Positions 9,213 through 17,408 of a stretch of 59,997 nucleotides of DNA are shown one piece after another. The notes beneath the pieces were generated by a model that saw nothing but the letters and a program-made list of their open reading frames with translations, did no database searches and was not told the DNA's origin. The stretch lies in NCBI RefSeq assembly GCF_900119485.1, contig NZ_FPJZ01000017.1:1-59997 (forward strand). Direction: 5' to 3'. A program made the position numbers and the translations under genes. The stretch's first letter is position 1. Every line of letters begins with the position of its first letter. This DNA is from Thermoactinomyces sp. DSM 45891. GTDB lineage: Bacteria > Bacillota > Bacilli > Thermoactinomycetales > Thermoactinomycetaceae.

Positions 9213-10246
9213 GTGAGTCCTATCGTGCGGCAGGAGTTGATATTGACGCAGGAAATGAAGCAGTAGAGAAGATGAAGGCGCACGTAAGCCGAACGACTCG
9301 GCCAGAAGTGATGGGGGGCTTGGGTGGATTTGGGGGCTTGTTTGCTCTAGGTGCCTACGACGAGCCTGTATTAGTTTCGGCTACAGATGGGGTAGGAACG
9401 AAGCTGAAAGTGGCTTTTATGTTAGATCGACATGATACCATCGGCATCGATTGCGTTGCTATGTGTGTGAATGATTTAGTTGTTCAGGGAGCAGAACCAT
9501 TGTTTTTCCTCGATTATCTAGCGACTGGGAAACTGCGACCTGAACAGGCAGAGGCAGTTGTAAAAGGGATTGCGGATGGATGTGTTCGGGCAGGATGTGC
9601 GCTTATTGGTGGTGAAACGGCTGAGATGCCGGGGATGTATGCATCGGGAGAATATGATGTAGCGGGCTTTTGTGTAGGGGCTGTGGAGAAAAAGAATCTT
9701 CTACCAAGACTTGATATTGAAGCTGGCGATCTCCTCATTGGATTAGCGAGTAACGGTCTGCACAGCAATGGCTATTCGCTAGCGAGAAAAGTGTTGCTAA
9801 CAGATCGTTTGTTTGATTGGTCAGAGCGCGTACCGGGGTCCTCGGAAAATGTAGCGGAAGCGATGTTGGCTCCAACTCGAATCTATGTGAAGTCGGTGCT
9901 TTCTCTGATTGAGCAGTTTACGATAAAAGGCGCGGCGCATATTACAGGTGGTGGAATGGTAGAAAACGTACCACGTATGTTGCCAGAAGGTTTACAAGCT
10001 GTGATTGATCGTAAATCGTGGCAGATTCCACCTATTTTTCGGTGGATTCAGCAGGTAGGAAGCATTAGTCAATCGGATATGGATCGTACGTTTAACAATG
10101 GAATTGGGATGGTGCTTTGTGTTCCGAGCGAGGAGGCGGACTCCGTTATGAAAAAAGCAGTCGAACTAGGAGAGACTCCTTTTCTGATTGGTAAGGTAGA
10201 AGAGGGAATGGATCTTTTTCGTTTTGACGATGGAGGATGCAGATGA
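9209..10246 (+). CDS. purM: AIR synthetase PurM
   Basis: ATP-dependent ring closure of FGAM to AIR. The 345-residue protein shows the family blocks SATDGVGTKLKVA, CVAMCVNDLVVQGAEPLFFLDY, LIGGETAEMPGMY and HITGGGMVENVPR. It is coupled to purF by an ATGA overlap and to purN in the same way. Confidence 0.97.
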   Translation: MSESYRAAGVDIDAGNEAVEKMKAHVSRTTRPEVMGGLGGFGGLFALGAYDEPVLVSATDGVGTKLKVAFMLDRHDTIGIDCVAMCVNDLVVQGAEPLFFLDYLATGKLRPEQAEAVVKGIADGCVRAGCALIGGETAEMPGMYASGEYDVAGFCVGAVEKKNLLPRLDIEAGDLLIGLASNGLHSNGYSLARKVLLTDRLFDWSERVPGSSENVAEAMLAPTRIYVKSVLSLIEQFTIKGAAHITGGGMVENVPRMLPEGLQAVIDRKSWQIPPIFRWIQQVGSISQSDMDRTFNNGIGMVLCVPSEEADSVMKKAVELGETPFLIGKVEEGMDLFRFDDGGCR

Positions 10247-10845
10247 GTATTGCCATCTTTGCTTCAGGTAATGGTAGCAATTTCGAAGCTGTCGTAAGGT
10301 ATTCGAGGGAACATCATTGGACAACGCCAGTTTCCTTGTTAGTTGTGGATCGTGAGGATGCGGGCGCGATTGATCGGGCTAAGAGATTGGAGGTACCTTG
10401 TTATGTTGTATCTCCGAAACGGTTTTCTAATAAGGTGGAATATGAAAAGAAATTATTGGAGTTGTTAACGAAACATGGTGTGCAGTGGATCGTATTAGCT
10501 GGTTATTTAAGGATTGTAGGTAATACCTTGCTTGAACCTTTTGAAGGCAGAATGGTTAACATCCATCCATCGTTGCTTCCTTCTTTTCCTGGGCTTCATG
10601 CGATTGAGCAGGCATGGGCGTATGGTGTAAGGGTGACGGGTGTGACGGTTCATTTTGTTGATGCTGGTTTGGATTCGGGACCGATTATTGTTCAGAGAGC
10701 TGTGGAAGTGGATTCAACCGATTCGATTGATAGGTTGAGGAGTAAGATTCATAAGGCTGAGCATCGGATTTATCCGGAAACGGTGTGGAAAGTGGTTACA
10801 GGGGAAGTGTCTTATATTCCGAGGATTAGTGTAGTTAGTAGTTAG
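10243..10845 (+). CDS. purN: GAR transformylase PurN
   Basis: Transfers a formyl group from 10-formyl-tetrahydrofolate to GAR. The 200-residue protein starts MSIAIFASGNGSNFEA and has the catalytic Asn/His segment MVNIHPSLLPSFPG and the Asp in HFVDAGLDSGPII. The ATG at 10243 is used because it forms an ATGA overlap with purM and has GGAGG 6 nt upstream. The ATG six bases earlier touches that binding site. Confidence 0.96.
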   Translation: MSIAIFASGNGSNFEAVVRYSREHHWTTPVSLLVVDREDAGAIDRAKRLEVPCYVVSPKRFSNKVEYEKKLLELLTKHGVQWIVLAGYLRIVGNTLLEPFEGRMVNIHPSLLPSFPGLHAIEQAWAYGVRVTGVTVHFVDAGLDSGPIIVQRAVEVDSTDSIDRLRSKIHKAEHRIYPETVWKVVTGEVSYIPRISVVSS

Positions 10846-11082
10846 TAGTGTCTGTGAGCCAGCGAAGATGTGGGTATGCCCGCTCCGTCCATCGTAGCTA
10901 AGTAGACTCACTAACATCGCAATGGTCAGACATATTGCCCCTAATCCATTTGAATTTAACTAAGATCCACCGACTTGGGGTGTGAGTGGGCTTGTTGAAC
11001 ATATTGTTGTCAAATAGCTTCTCCCGGCCTTTGGCCAAGCATGAATATAAAAATACGGCTACTCAAAAGGATGATTGCCACC
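10846..11082 (+). other. Hairpin-rich gap between purN and purH
   Basis: 237 nt without a convincing gene in an operon whose other joints mostly overlap. GTTAGT and GTGAG near 10840-10858 can pair with CTCAC and ACTAAC near 10908-10917. Smaller stems are GGG-TATG-CCC (about 10871-10880) and GGCC-TTT-GGCC just before 11040. No T run that would make a simple terminator is visible. Confidence 0.4.
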
Positions 11083-12621
11083 ATGAATCGTATCAAACGT
11101 GTTCTGATTAGTGTTTCTGATAAAACGGGAATTATAGAGTTTGCTCAGCAGTTAGTAGCCAAGGAGATCGAGGTGATCTCTACTGGTGGAACGCATCAAC
11201 TCCTAAAGGAAGCTGGAATTCCTGTCATTGGGATATCAGAGGTTACAGGCTTTCCTGAAATCATGGACGGTCGTGTGAAGACTCTACATCCGAAGGTGCA
11301 CGGGGGATTGCTTGCGGTTCGAGATCTTCCTACTCATAGACAGCAAATGGAGGAAAACGGAATCGAGGAAATTGATCTAGTGGTAGTCAATTTATATCCG
11401 TTTGCGCAAACCATTGCGAAACCAGATGTTTCATATGAAGAAGCGATTGAAAATATTGATATTGGTGGCCCATCGATGGTCCGCTCAGCTGCTAAAAATC
11501 ATCGTTTTGTTACAGTAGTGGTTGATCCAGCGGATTATCAAATCGTTGCTGATGAGATTACGATCTATGGAGAGACAACTTTGCAAACGAGAGAATATTT
11601 GGCGGCAAAGGCATTTTCTCATACGGCATCATACGATGCTCTAATTGCCCAGTACCTTAATAATCGTATGGGGAATTCACTTCCAGAGCAACTAACCGTT
11701 ACGTATCAGAAGCACTCTTCTTTGCGGTATGGGGAAAATCCGCATCAGCAAGCAGCATTTTATAAAGAAACCATCGCTGCGAACGGACTGATCGCCTCAG
11801 CTAAACAACTTCATGGTAAAGAGCTTAGTTATAACAATATCAATGATGCAAGTGCTGCTCTCGCTATTGTAAATGAATTTCAAGGGCCAGTTGTAGTTGC
11901 AGTGAAGCATATGAACCCTTGTGGTGTAGGGAGTGGAAATACGATTGAAGAAGCTTACCAAAAAGCATACGAAGCAGACCCGGTCTCCATTTTTGGTGGA
12001 ATTGTGGCAACGAATCAGGCTGTAACGAAGGAAGTAGCGCTTCAAATGACGAAGCTGTTTCTTGAAATTATATTAGCTCCCCATTTTGAAGCAGATGCGC
12101 TAGAAATACTGCAAGAGAAAAAGAATCTTCGTCTTCTTGAATTAGGAAGCATTACTCAAAATAAAGCAAATTCGATTATTACGGTTGGTGGAGGCGTTCT
12201 TGTTCAAGAGGCAGACCTCCAGCAAGTAAATCAAGATGATTGCCAAGTAGTAACGGATCGCAAGCCTACTCAGGATGAGTGGGAGCAACTCCTGTTTGGA
12301 TTTAAAGTGGTTAAACATGTAAAATCCAATGCGATTGTACTAGTGAAGGAGAATCGTACAGTTGGAGTAGGGGCTGGGCAAATGAACCGAATTGGTGCCG
12401 CTCGAATTGCGATCGGACAAGCAGGAGAACTTGTCACTGGGTCTGTCTTAGCTTCTGACGCTTTTTTCCCAATGCCAGATACGGTTGAAGAAGCGGCAAA
12501 AGCGGGAGTAACAGCTATTATCCAGCCCGGTGGTTCTATTCGAGATCAAGAGTCGATTGAAGCAGCTAATCGCTTCGGGATTACAATGGTATTTACGGGA
12601 ATTCGTCACTTCAAACATTAG
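11083..12621 (+). CDS. purH: AICAR transformylase / IMP cyclohydrolase PurH
   Basis: Bifunctional enzyme for the last two steps to IMP. The N-terminal cyclohydrolase domain starts RVLISVSDKTGI, with VISTGGT and MDGRVKTLHPKVHGG. The transformylase domain has SLRYGENPHQQAA, AVKHMNPCGVG and GAGQMNRIGAARIA. I take the ATG at 11083 (512 residues), which matches the B. subtilis N-terminus. Upstream in-frame ATGs at 11041 and 11071 would add residues not typical of the family. AAAGG sits 12 nt upstream. Confidence 0.95.
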   Translation: MNRIKRVLISVSDKTGIIEFAQQLVAKEIEVISTGGTHQLLKEAGIPVIGISEVTGFPEIMDGRVKTLHPKVHGGLLAVRDLPTHRQQMEENGIEEIDLVVVNLYPFAQTIAKPDVSYEEAIENIDIGGPSMVRSAAKNHRFVTVVVDPADYQIVADEITIYGETTLQTREYLAAKAFSHTASYDALIAQYLNNRMGNSLPEQLTVTYQKHSSLRYGENPHQQAAFYKETIAANGLIASAKQLHGKELSYNNINDASAALAIVNEFQGPVVVAVKHMNPCGVGSGNTIEEAYQKAYEADPVSIFGGIVATNQAVTKEVALQMTKLFLEIILAPHFEADALEILQEKKNLRLLELGSITQNKANSIITVGGGVLVQEADLQQVNQDDCQVVTDRKPTQDEWEQLLFGFKVVKHVKSNAIVLVKENRTVGVGAGQMNRIGAARIAIGQAGELVTGSVLASDAFFPMPDTVEEAAKAGVTAIIQPGGSIRDQESIEAANRFGITMVFTGIRHFKH

Positions 12622-12719
12622 ACAGATCCAATTTTCTTTTGAGAACAAAGATTTATGAAGTATCGACTTGTATTTTCCTTGCGTATACTAATAAAAAACG
12701 TTAAGGAGGATTCTCATTT

Positions 12720-12998
12720 ATGTCGTTATTAAAATGGGCTTTGTTCTGGACGATCGTGGCTGTCTTATCGATCGGTGTCCTTTCGTATATATGGTTTGAT
12801 TCAGGTTTAGCAGTTTGGGGAAATAATTTGAAGTTTGGAGCAGGTTTATTCTTTGCGGTTGCTTTAGTCGTAGGTGGAGTACTCACAACAGATAAGAATT
12901 ACAAAGCGAAAACGAGAAGCTTTTATCGTGAAGAATGGTCCTTTATTTGTCTTCTGGTTACAATTTCACTTTTCGGCATTAGTCTGGTCTTTTCCTAA
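12720..12998 (+). CDS. Small three-helix membrane protein of unknown function
   Basis: 92 residues with a good AAGGAGG site 8-10 nt upstream. Three hydrophobic segments are visible at about residues 5-26, 38-57 and 73-91, the last ending at the C-terminus, with a short basic loop (TTDKNYKAKTRSFYREE) before it. I do not recognise the family. It lies between purH and purD in the same direction with no terminator on either side, so it should be co-transcribed and regulated with the purine genes. A role in purine transport is only a guess, and the protein is small for a transporter. Confidence 0.75.
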   Translation: MSLLKWALFWTIVAVLSIGVLSYIWFDSGLAVWGNNLKFGAGLFFAVALVVGGVLTTDKNYKAKTRSFYREEWSFICLLVTISLFGISLVFS

Positions 12999-13060
12999 AT
13001 CCTTGGATGGACGGTAAAGTCGGATGATATGCCGATTTACCTTCTAAGGGGGATAAATGG

Positions 13061-14347
13061 ATGCGCATACTAATCATTGGTAGTGGTGGTAGGGAACATG
13101 CTTTACTTTGGAAAATCGCACAAAGTCCGAAAGTGAAGGAAATCTTTGTAGCACCTGGAAACGCAGGAATGACGAATGTAGCAACGCTCGTACCGATCTC
13201 TGTAGATGACTTAGATGGATTGCGCCGATTTGCCTTGGAACAACAGATTGATTTTACGATTGTAGGGCCAGAAGTACCCCTGCTACTGGGGATTGTGGAC
13301 CAGTTTCAAGAAGTGGGCTTATCTGTCTTTGGTCCAAATGGACAAGCTGCGCAGATCGAGGGAAGTAAACGATTTGCGAAAGACTTGATGAAAAAACACG
13401 ATATCCCAACGGCTGATTACCGAGTCTTCACTGATGCGGATGAGGCAAAGCAATACGTAAGTCAAAAAGGGGTACCTATTGTGATTAAAGCAGACGGTCT
13501 CGCTGCGGGTAAAGGAGTCGTTGTGGCCGCTACATTACAAGAAGCCGAGCAAGCGATTTCGGAGGCTATGGAACAGAAGGTATTTGGATCCGCAGGGGAT
13601 ATCGTGGTAGTAGAAGAGTTTCTTGTCGGACAGGAGCTATCTCTGATGGCATTTGTAGATGGGACAACTGTTGTGCCGATGGTTCCGGCTCAGGATCATA
13701 AACCAGCCTATGATGGGGATCTAGGGCCTAATACAGGTGGTATGGGTACTTACTCACCCGTGCCACAGTTTTCTAATGAGGTCCTGTCTCTCGCTGTTCA
13801 GACTATCTTAGAACCGGTGGTACAGGCCTTCCAAAAAGAAGGAATTGATTATCGAGGCGTATTATACGTAGGTCTAATGATGACTCAGGAAGGGCCGAAG
13901 GTGATTGAGTTTAACGCTCGCTTTGGGGATCCTGAAACGCAGGTGGTGCTTCCGAGACTAACCAGTGATTTGATTGAGATTCTAATAGCAGTAGTAGAAG
14001 GGCGTCTTCATGCCGATCTGGTTACGTGGTCAGATGAAGCGGCTGTGTGTGTTATATTATCAGCAGGTGGATACCCAGGGCCTTATCAGAATGGACTTCC
14101 GATTACGGGTCGGGTAGATCAGTTAGATGATAAGGGATCTGTGTACCATGCAGGAACCAGGTATGAAGGTAGTCAGTTGGTGACAGCAGGGGGTAGAGTG
14201 TTTGGGGTGACTGGACTAGGAGAAAACTTGCAGATCGCTCGCGAAAAAGCATATCGCCTTGTGGAACAGATTCATTTTCCGAACGCACACTATCGAAAAG
14301 ATATTGCGGAAAAAGCGATTCAATATCTAGAACAAATCCATATATAA
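13061..14347 (+). CDS. purD: GAR synthetase PurD
   Basis: ATP-grasp ligase joining phosphoribosylamine and glycine. The 428-residue protein opens RILIIGSGGREHALLWK and has the ATP-grasp blocks VIKADGLAAGKGVVVA, GPNTGGMGTYSPVP and EFNARFGDPETQVVLPRL. It is the last gene of the operon; a GGGGG-type site precedes the ATG and a terminator follows. Confidence 0.97.
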   Translation: MRILIIGSGGREHALLWKIAQSPKVKEIFVAPGNAGMTNVATLVPISVDDLDGLRRFALEQQIDFTIVGPEVPLLLGIVDQFQEVGLSVFGPNGQAAQIEGSKRFAKDLMKKHDIPTADYRVFTDADEAKQYVSQKGVPIVIKADGLAAGKGVVVAATLQEAEQAISEAMEQKVFGSAGDIVVVEEFLVGQELSLMAFVDGTTVVPMVPAQDHKPAYDGDLGPNTGGMGTYSPVPQFSNEVLSLAVQTILEPVVQAFQKEGIDYRGVLYVGLMMTQEGPKVIEFNARFGDPETQVVLPRLTSDLIEILIAVVEGRLHADLVTWSDEAAVCVILSAGGYPGPYQNGLPITGRVDQLDDKGSVYHAGTRYEGSQLVTAGGRVFGVTGLGENLQIAREKAYRLVEQIHFPNAHYRKDIAEKAIQYLEQIHI

Positions 14348-14358
14348 AATTCCTTACT

Positions 14359-14396
14359 AAGGCCACCTACTGAACAGATCAGCTGGTGGCCTTTCT
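14359..14396 (+). terminator. Terminator of the pur operon
   Basis: AAGGCCACC pairs with GGTGGCCTT, followed by a short T-rich stretch. It lies 12 nt after purD. Confidence 0.75.
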
Positions 14397-14404
14397 ATGT
14401 AAAT

Positions 14405-14434
14405 AAAAAAGAGGCAGGTCTGTACTTGCCCCTT
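14405..14434 (-). terminator. Terminator of the small minus-strand gene
   Basis: Read on the minus strand, AGGGGCAAGT pairs with ACCTGCCTCT with a G-U pair and one mismatch, followed by T6. It lies 25 nt past the stop of the gene at 14460-14672. Confidence 0.75.
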
Positions 14435-14459
14435 CTGCATCTGACTCAATCAGATGATA

Positions 14460-14672
14460 TTAGCACATGGTTGTTGTTTCTTTATCTCCCTGGATGCACA
14501 TAGCGTGAACAGGGATTTGAAACCACCAGGCCCCATCTGTCCTTCGAATAGGCTGATAACCGGCTTTTTTCAAAGTGCGAGCGACAGTCCAACTTGCCGT
14601 ATAGACGGTGGCCAGGTTGGTGGATTCATCAAATTGGATCACGGTTTCTTTTTCCATTTCACTTAGAGACAT
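14460..14672 (-). CDS. Small conserved protein of unknown function
   Basis: A 70-residue protein from the ATG at 14672, or 74 residues from a GTG at 14684 that overlaps the GGGGAG site. It reads KETVIQFDESTNLATVYTAS, then a basic helix (RTLKKAGYQPIRR) and GAWWFQIP. This resembles short proteins common in Firmicutes and phages with a 'TVYT...GY.P.R...W..P' pattern and no assigned function. It has its own terminator and a long, possibly structured leader with a strong promoter near 15128-15156. Confidence 0.65.
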   Translation of the reverse strand: MSLSEMEKETVIQFDESTNLATVYTASWTVARTLKKAGYQPIRRTDGAWWFQIPVHAMCIQGDKETTTMC

Positions 14673-14814
14673 GTTACTATTCACTCCCCAACCGGATCAG
14701 ATTCCTGATCACATATTTTTTGATTTCATGTCTTTGTTCTCAAGTCCACGTTGCCACCTTCAAGTACGAGAAACTGTTTGTACCCTATTTTTCGACGTAA
14801 ACTGACAGATGCCT

Positions 14815-15121
14815 TCTTTTTTCTGAAAAATTTTTTCTTATCACTTCGAGAAATAATCTTTTTCAGAAGGTAATCAGTATCTTTAATCCAGGGCTAGTGT
14901 TCTTCATCGATACAAAGTTGTTTCATTCTGACTTTCGTAAAAAGAATCGTAAAAAGTGATCTCCAAATGGTGATCGTAGTATATGTGAAAACGCCTCCAA
15001 AACCGAGGGGATAAGTGGGTAATTGAACTAGAGTGTATAGATCTATCTACGACCAAGGAGAAACAGCTAATCTCATCCAATGGATCTGTTTGCTCACTCT
15101 ATACCTCCTTTTTAGTTCTTG
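14815..15121 (-). ncRNA. Putative structured leader or small RNA
   Basis: Minus-strand transcript expected from the promoter at 15128-15156. GTATAG near the 5' end can pair with CTATAC, or the overlapping TAGAGTG with CACTCTA; the two pairings exclude each other. Between them AAACAG...CTGTTT encloses ATCC-ATT-GGAT. Further on lie a CCTC...GAGG hairpin followed by GTTTTC (about 14998-15020), a GATC...GATC segment followed by CTTTTTAC twice, and a long TTCTGAAAAA / TTTTTCAGAA hairpin (about 14817-14868). I found no T-box or known riboswitch core. Confidence 0.35.
15047..15097 (-). CDS. Possible 16-residue leader peptide
   Basis: GTG start at 15097 with a perfect AAGGAGG 6 nt upstream. The peptide is MSKQIHWMRLAVSPWS. 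It begins about 24 nt after the predicted transcription start and lies inside the mutually exclusive stems described for the leader. It could be a regulatory upstream reading frame or chance; no family is recognisable. Confidence 0.35.
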   Translation of the reverse strand: MSKQIHWMRLAVSPWS

Positions 15122-15127
15122 AAAACT

Positions 15128-15156
15128 ATTATACGAAAAAGTCAGAATATAGGCAA
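15128..15156 (-). promoter_or_regulatory. Sigma-A promoter, minus strand
   Basis: TTGCCT (15156-15151), a 17-nt spacer and a perfect TATAAT (15133-15128) on the minus strand. It would drive the 16-codon frame and the gene at 14460-14672. Confidence 0.65.
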
Positions 15157-15270
15157 TAGATAAGACTTGGATTTGAAGTAAATTTCCTATGTTGAGATAA
15201 CAAGAACAAATGTTCTGTTTCTAATTTAGATTGTAACATAGTTTGTTAGGTTTTCAAGTAGCAAGACATA

Positions 15271-15300
15271 AAAAGATCTGACCGAATAGTGGGCCAGATC
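15271..15300 (-). terminator. Terminator after the DUF2892-like gene
   Basis: On the minus strand GATCTGGCCC pairs with the GTCAGATC side around a short loop, followed by TTTT. It lies 22 nt past the gene at 15322-15579. Confidence 0.7.
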
Positions 15301-15321
15301 GATAAATCTCTAGGACGAAAG

Positions 15322-15579
15322 TTATTCGTGTGAACTAGATGTTGAGAAGCTTAGGGCCATATCTTTGCTAAAAGAGGATCGGATTTTGTTATAGAGAGCT
15401 CTGCAGGGACAGAATCGGGCAATTCCTTCTGCGATCTTCATAACGGACATCCCTGCAATGAAAAGGTAGAGTAGTCTATTTACACGATGACGATTTAAAT
15501 AGTTCATACTCCAGACTAACCCAACTAATCCACAAGTAATTCGTACAATGGCATTTGCTGTACTAATATTTTTTTGCAT
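15322..15579 (-). CDS. DUF2892-like (YgaP-type) membrane protein
   Basis: 85 residues. The first part, KNISTANAIVRITCGLVGLVWS, matches the start of the YgaP-like DUF2892 membrane domain (NVGxxDRxxRxxxGxxL pattern), and a second hydrophobic segment follows at about residues 35-52. The C-terminal half (FCPCRALYNKIR) has the CP-containing end seen in that family, here without a rhodanese domain. GGGGGA lies before the ATG. Function unknown. Confidence 0.75.
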   Translation of the reverse strand: MQKNISTANAIVRITCGLVGLVWSMNYLNRHRVNRLLYLFIAGMSVMKIAEGIARFCPCRALYNKIRSSFSKDMALSFSTSSSHE

Positions 15580-15841
15580 ATTCGATCCCCCTAGGTTTGT
15601 TGTTCTTTAGGTTGTTCTAACTTGCCTGCTCTATACTTAAGAGGAGGAAAAATATGTTGAAGTCTAAAAAAATCGGGTAACTAGAAGTGAGTTGTGTTTT
15701 GCCCAACAGATGAGTTGACTGGTTAGCGTTTAGATTTTTGTATGGTATAATAAGGAATATTTGATTAGGTTCTCTAAACTTCGTCTGTTCAACGACTAAA
15801 GGTTTATGGTAATCTTATATTTTCTTGGAGTAAGTGTAACG

Positions 15842-15940
15842 ATGTATGTGGTTCGGTCGTTCTATACATACATTTTGGTTTGTTTTATTGTAATTTCTTC
15901 ATATTTTTTGGCTCGATATCTTTATAATAAAGGGAGTTAA
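15842..15940 (+). CDS. Possible 32-residue single-pass membrane peptide
   Basis: ATG at 15842, sequence starting MYVVRSFYTYILVCFIVISS and ending NKGS. A TTGGAG site lies about 10 nt upstream. One hydrophobic helix covers residues 6-25. It ends 4 nt before the next gene, whose ribosome binding site lies inside its last codons, so it may be translationally coupled to it. No homologous family recognised. Confidence 0.45.
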   Translation: MYVVRSFYTYILVCFIVISSYFLARYLYNKGS

Positions 15941-15944
15941 CATC

Positions 15945-17282
15945 TTGAATATGGAACGGAACCAGCATGTGATTCATAACCTCACTGCATTTTTGTACCT
16001 TTCCATTCTACTCTCTCCATTTTTACCCCCAGTCGCTTTAGGACTACTTAGCTGTGCTACTATTTATTACGTTAGGGGAAATTGGGAGCTTAGAAGCTGG
16101 CCAGAGGTTGTTTTTCTCGGTTTTATGCTAGTGATTATCATTAGCTGGTGCTACAATCCAACCTGGTATCATCTGAAAGACCAAGATATTACGTTCCCAA
16201 TTGGGATCGTACCACTTGCAACATTTGGTGCTTACTACATGTTATCTATGTGGACTCGGAAGGTATTAAACTATAGTTGGAGAGATTTGCAAAAAGTATA
16301 TCTCTTATTTTGGCTTAGTGGACTTTACGTGGCTGCGATCGTATTTCTACAGCAACTAGATTGGTATGGACTACATGCTACGTGGGTAGGAGACTTATTA
16401 GACTTTTATCGAACTAATCGGTATCAATCAGAGAGATCGATTCGAAGCATTGGTACAACAGGTAACTCTAATTTAACAGCTGCACTTTTAATTTGTTTTG
16501 CGTTATTAAGTATCTATGCATCATCCGTTTTAGAAGGAAAATGGAAGAAGACGTTGGCCTTTTCGATGTTCTTTTTATTTTGTACTGCGATAGCGTATAC
16601 GGGTTCTAGAGGAGCTTGGATTGGATTGGTAATCGGTCTGATAGTTCAAGTATGGATGACAGGCCAAAGAAAGTGGACAGTCGGTTTGTTTGCAGCTTTT
16701 GTTGGTGTCGTTTCATTTTTCCCATCTATTATTCCCCGAAAAGATACGCTTGCCACTACCATTGACGATCGCTTTCAGGTATGGAGCACTTCTTGGGAAA
16801 TCTTTCAGGACAACTGGCTCTTAGGAGCATTACCCATTCATTTTGGGCAATTATACAAGCAGATAACGGGCAAGATTATCTATCATGCACATAATGTAGT
16901 ACTGGGTATTGCTTCGGAGTACGGGGTAATTGGCCTACTTTTATTTAGTGCTCTCATTTTCATGACGATTCGTCGAGCACGAGCTTGGAGGAAGGCTGCT
17001 AATCAGAAGGGTGAAAAGCGATTGGCTGGTATGCTGATCTCACAGACAGTCGCTTTACTCGGTCACGGAATGTATGATTACCCAATTATTTCGCCTCAAG
17101 TGGGTCTTCTGTTTATGTTAAGTGTCGTGATGATTCATACACAATATGAACGACGGTGTGTTATAAGGCCTAATTGGCGTGATGATGAGGAAGCAGCAGA
17201 TAAGCTAAAAGCCGCATCGTACCCGGCAACACACCTATCAGCAGTACTTTCTATTCGGAAAGTCGATAAAAACGATTCGTAG
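15945..17282 (+). CDS. O-antigen ligase / Wzy_C family membrane protein
   Basis: 445 residues with about ten hydrophobic helices. The signature is SIGTTGNSNLTAALLICFAL followed by TGSRGAWIGLVIGL, typical of the O-antigen ligase / polymerase (Wzy_C) family. A long external loop with RFQVWSTSWEIFQDNWLLGA and YHAHNVVLGIASEYGVIGL follows. In Gram-positives such proteins polymerise or attach cell-surface glycans; the substrate is unknown and no other glycan genes are nearby. The start is a TTG at 15945 with AAAGGGAG 8 nt upstream. Confidence 0.85.
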   Translation: MNMERNQHVIHNLTAFLYLSILLSPFLPPVALGLLSCATIYYVRGNWELRSWPEVVFLGFMLVIIISWCYNPTWYHLKDQDITFPIGIVPLATFGAYYMLSMWTRKVLNYSWRDLQKVYLLFWLSGLYVAAIVFLQQLDWYGLHATWVGDLLDFYRTNRYQSERSIRSIGTTGNSNLTAALLICFALLSIYASSVLEGKWKKTLAFSMFFLFCTAIAYTGSRGAWIGLVIGLIVQVWMTGQRKWTVGLFAAFVGVVSFFPSIIPRKDTLATTIDDRFQVWSTSWEIFQDNWLLGALPIHFGQLYKQITGKIIYHAHNVVLGIASEYGVIGLLLFSALIFMTIRRARAWRKAANQKGEKRLAGMLISQTVALLGHGMYDYPIISPQVGLLFMLSVVMIHTQYERRCVIRPNWRDDEEAADKLKAASYPATHLSAVLSIRKVDKNDS

Positions 17283-17290
17283 TGACGTAA

Positions 17291-17331
17291 AAAACTTTGT
17301 ACTCGAGATGGATTGAGTGCAAAGTTTTTTT
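17291..17331 (+). terminator. Terminator after the O-antigen-ligase-like gene
   Basis: AACTTTGTACTC pairs with GAGTGCAAAGTT (one G-U pair), followed by T7. Confidence 0.9.
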
Positions 17332-17408
17332 GTTATGTCCTTTTGTGTTTAACTTTTCAAAATTATGTCCATGATGTTTAGTAGAATTGATAAGAAAGGT
17401 GAAAATGA

